A stretch of 8,064 nt of DNA from VFMC01 sp044359565 (GTDB lineage Bacteria > Actinomycetota > Acidimicrobiia > Acidimicrobiales > Ilumatobacteraceae), in contig JBIKLX010000148.1 in assembly GCA_044359565.1 (NCBI GenBank), positions 1 to 8,064 on the forward strand, written 5' to 3'. Positions within the stretch are counted from its first letter, which is position 1. The number at the start of each line of letters is the position of its first letter. A program made the position numbers and the translations under genes. Shown piece by piece: positions 6,597 through 8,064 of this stretch. The notes under the pieces are model-generated. The model made no database searches. It worked only from the letters and a program-made list of their open reading frames with translations, and was not told the DNA's origin.

Positions 6597-7303
6597 TGCC
6601 GAGACGTCGTCCATCCACCCCGCTCACGTTCGAGCAGCGAGTGGCCGTACACGCGGCGCTGGGCGACCCCGTTCGCCTGGCGCTGGTCGACGACCTGGCC
6701 TGCTGCGACCGCTCGCCATCGGAGTTGAGCGAGCGCCATCACCTCGCCACCAACCTGCTCGCCCATCACCTCGACGTGCTCGAGCAGGCGGGCCTCGTGG
6801 GGCGTGGTGCATCAGCCGGCGACGGGCGGCGCCGCTATGTGCGGCTCGTTCCATCGGCGCTCGATGCGCTCGGCAGTTCCGTCACCGACCTGCCGGCACG
6901 GATGCTCTTCCTGTGCAGCCACAACTCGGCGCGCTCGCAACTGGCAGCCGCACTGTGGAGCGCCCGCACCGGCCTGCCCGCCGGCTCGGCCGGCACCCAC
7001 CCGGCCCCGCAGGTGCATCGCGGCGCAGTGGCTGCCGCACGGCGCGCCGGCCTCGACCTGACTGGCGCCATGCCGCGCACCATCGACTGCATCCCTCCCG
7101 GCACCCAGGTGGTCACCGTGTGCGACCGCGCCCACGAGGAACTGCAACCCGACCCGACCTGGTGGCACTGGTCGATCCCCGACCCGGTACCCGTGGGCTC
7201 CGCGGCAGCATTCGACGCCGTCGTGGAGGCCGTCGACGCACGCATCGCCACCGTCACCCGCACCCGACTCGCCCACACCCAACCTGGCAGGAGCACCCCG
7301 TGA
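6596..7303 (+). CDS. ArsR-family repressor fused to LMW-phosphatase-type arsenate reductase
   Basis: 235 residues, GTG start. Residues about 8-98 are an ArsR/SmtB winged helix: AALGDPVRLALVDDL, then SPSELSERHHLATNLLAHHLDVLEQAGLVG as recognition region, and a GDGRRRYVRL wing. A vicinal Cys36-Cys37 pair sits just before the recognition helices, near the CVCDLC arsenite site of E. coli ArsR. Residues about 102-225 are a low-molecular-weight phosphatase fold with P-loop C107-S-H-N-S-A-R113-S, a second cysteine in VVTVC176D, and Asp196 in WSIPDP as candidate general acid. The likely roles are arsenite-responsive repression and arsenate-to-arsenite reduction in one cytoplasmic protein. The cysteine corresponding to the third redox cysteine of thioredoxin-linked ArsC appears to be Leu183, so another reductant such as mycothiol/mycoredoxin is possible. 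It overlaps the following GAPDH gene by GTGA. Confidence 0.88.
   Translation: MPRRRPSTPLTFEQRVAVHAALGDPVRLALVDDLACCDRSPSELSERHHLATNLLAHHLDVLEQAGLVGRGASAGDGRRRYVRLVPSALDALGSSVTDLPARMLFLCSHNSARSQLAAALWSARTGLPAGSAGTHPAPQVHRGAVAAARRAGLDLTGAMPRTIDCIPPGTQVVTVCDRAHEELQPDPTWWHWSIPDPVPVGSAAAFDAVVEAVDARIATVTRTRLAHTQPGRSTP
7289..7293 (+). promoter_or_regulatory. Shine-Dalgarno AGGAG for the GAPDH gene inside the arsR-arsC end
   Basis: AGGAG lies six bases before the GTG at 7300 and within the last codons of the upstream gene. It fixes the GAPDH start and supports coupled translation of the two arsenic genes. Confidence 0.75.
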
Positions 7304-8064
7304 CCACTCCCCCTCCGGTACGCATCGGCATCAACGGCTTCGGTCGGATGGGCCGGCTCGTCGTGCGCGCCCTGCGTCATCAGCCCGGCTTGCAGCTGGT
7401 GCACGTGAACGAGCACAAGGGCGATGCGGCCACCGCGGCCCACCTGCTGCAGTTCGACACCGTGCACGGCCGCTACGCCGGCGAAGTGGCGTCGTCGGGT
7501 TCGACGCTGCACATCGACGGTGCACCGGTGGGCTACTCGTCGCACGACACCCCGGGCGCGGTGCCGTGGGACGAATCCGGCATCGACCTCGTGCTCGAGT
7601 GCACCGGCGCGTTCCGAACAGTCGCCCTGCTCGAGCCGTACTTCGCCCGAGGTGTGCAGAAGGTGGTGGTGGCCGCGCCGGTGAAGGATGCCGAGGCGCT
7701 CAACGTGGTGATGGGCTGCAACGACCACCTCTACGACGCTGCGACGCACCGCATCGTCACCGCTGCCTCGTGCACCACCAACAGCCTCGCCCCCGTGGTG
7801 AAGGTGTTGCACGGCGCCATCGGCATCGAGCGCGGCGCCATCACCACCATCCACGACGTCACCAACACCCAGACCATCGTCGACGCGCCCCACAAGGATC
7901 TGCGACGCGCCCGTTCGGCCCTCAACTCGCTCATCCCTACATCCACCGGGTCGGCCACCGCCATCACGATGATCTATCCCGAGCTCACCGGACGGCTGAA
8001 CGGACTGGCCGTGCGCGTGCCCATGCTGAACGCTTCCCTCACCGATGCCGTGTTCACCATGCAG
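7300..8064 (+). CDS. ArsJ-associated glyceraldehyde-3-phosphate dehydrogenase (3' end outside window)
   Basis: 255 codons are visible and the frame is open at the right edge; full-length members have about 330 residues. The Rossmann motif is INGFGRMGRL (11-20), followed by HVNEHKGD (35-42) and HLLQFDTVHGRY (48-59). The catalytic cysteine is Cys158 in ASCTTN and its partner is His185 in TTIHDVTN. DAPHKDLRRARSAL (195-208), IPTSTGSATAI (212-222) and RVPMLNASLTD (239-249) are typical of the arsenic-operon branch rather than glycolytic GAPDH, which usually has IHAYTNDQ. In this branch, arsenate replaces phosphate to form unstable 1-arseno-3-phosphoglycerate, which the ArsJ permease exports. Ser162 stands where many family members have Cys (ASCTTNC). 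The fused ArsR-arsenate reductase directly upstream supports the arsenic role. arsJ itself is not in the window. Confidence 0.9.
   Translation, partial: MTTPPPVRIGINGFGRMGRLVVRALRHQPGLQLVHVNEHKGDAATAAHLLQFDTVHGRYAGEVASSGSTLHIDGAPVGYSSHDTPGAVPWDESGIDLVLECTGAFRTVALLEPYFARGVQKVVVAAPVKDAEALNVVMGCNDHLYDAATHRIVTAASCTTNSLAPVVKVLHGAIGIERGAITTIHDVTNTQTIVDAPHKDLRRARSALNSLIPTSTGSATAITMIYPELTGRLNGLAVRVPMLNASLTDAVFTMQ

Noticed and set aside
6835..7893. Minus-strand open frame of 352 codons opposite the ars operon
   Set aside because: Its composition is H/G/V-rich with no recognisable domain, while the plus strand encodes clear ArsR, LMW-phosphatase and GAPDH motifs.
7300..8064. Glycolytic gapA
   Set aside because: The IHDVTN and DAPHKDLRRAR signatures and coupling to an ArsR-arsenate reductase gene fit the ArsJ-associated branch better.

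Overview
The window is about 8 kb of very GC-rich DNA from a bacterial chromosome. GTG starts are common, intergenic gaps are very short, and the neural-type (DevS/NarL-like) histidine-kinase H-box is of a type frequent in actinobacteria. Together these suggest an actinobacterium, possibly a member of the Acidimicrobiia. That placement is inferred from style and gene content only; no rRNA or tRNA gene is present.

Layout, left to right. (1) The C-terminal part of a HEAT-repeat protein (+), cut by the left edge. (2) Converging on it, a 472-residue polytopic membrane protein of unknown function (-) with a short DUF2157-like N-terminal helix. (3) Divergent from that, a hemolysin III/PAQR-family seven-helix membrane protein (+). 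(4) Converging on the PAQR gene with only 7 bp between stops, a two-gene minus-strand signalling operon: a CheB-CheR fusion with two PAS regions and a long NEELQ-type coiled coil, then, overlapping by GTGA, a PAS protein. The PAS protein carries a histidine-kinase phosphoacceptor H-box but stops before any ATPase domain. (5) A divergent intergenic region of about 204 bp. (6) An arsenic-resistance operon (+) that runs off the right edge: an ArsR repressor fused to a low-molecular-weight-phosphatase type arsenate reductase, then, again overlapping by GTGA, an ArsJ-associated glyceraldehyde-3-phosphate dehydrogenase.

How the genes work together. In the arsenic operon the fused protein would sense arsenite and de-repress its own promoter, and would also reduce arsenate. 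The GAPDH would make 1-arseno-3-phosphoglycerate for export by ArsJ, which is expected just beyond the window. The promoter can be read directly: a 10-4-10 inverted repeat with a TCAA-N6-TTGA core covers the -35 box, and the -10 box lies so close to the GTG start that the mRNA is probably leaderless. The signalling pair looks like one sensory system split over two translationally coupled genes. It lacks both a receiver domain and an ATPase domain here, so any kinase or phosphodonor must be encoded elsewhere. The membrane-protein genes and the HEAT gene show no functional link to either system.
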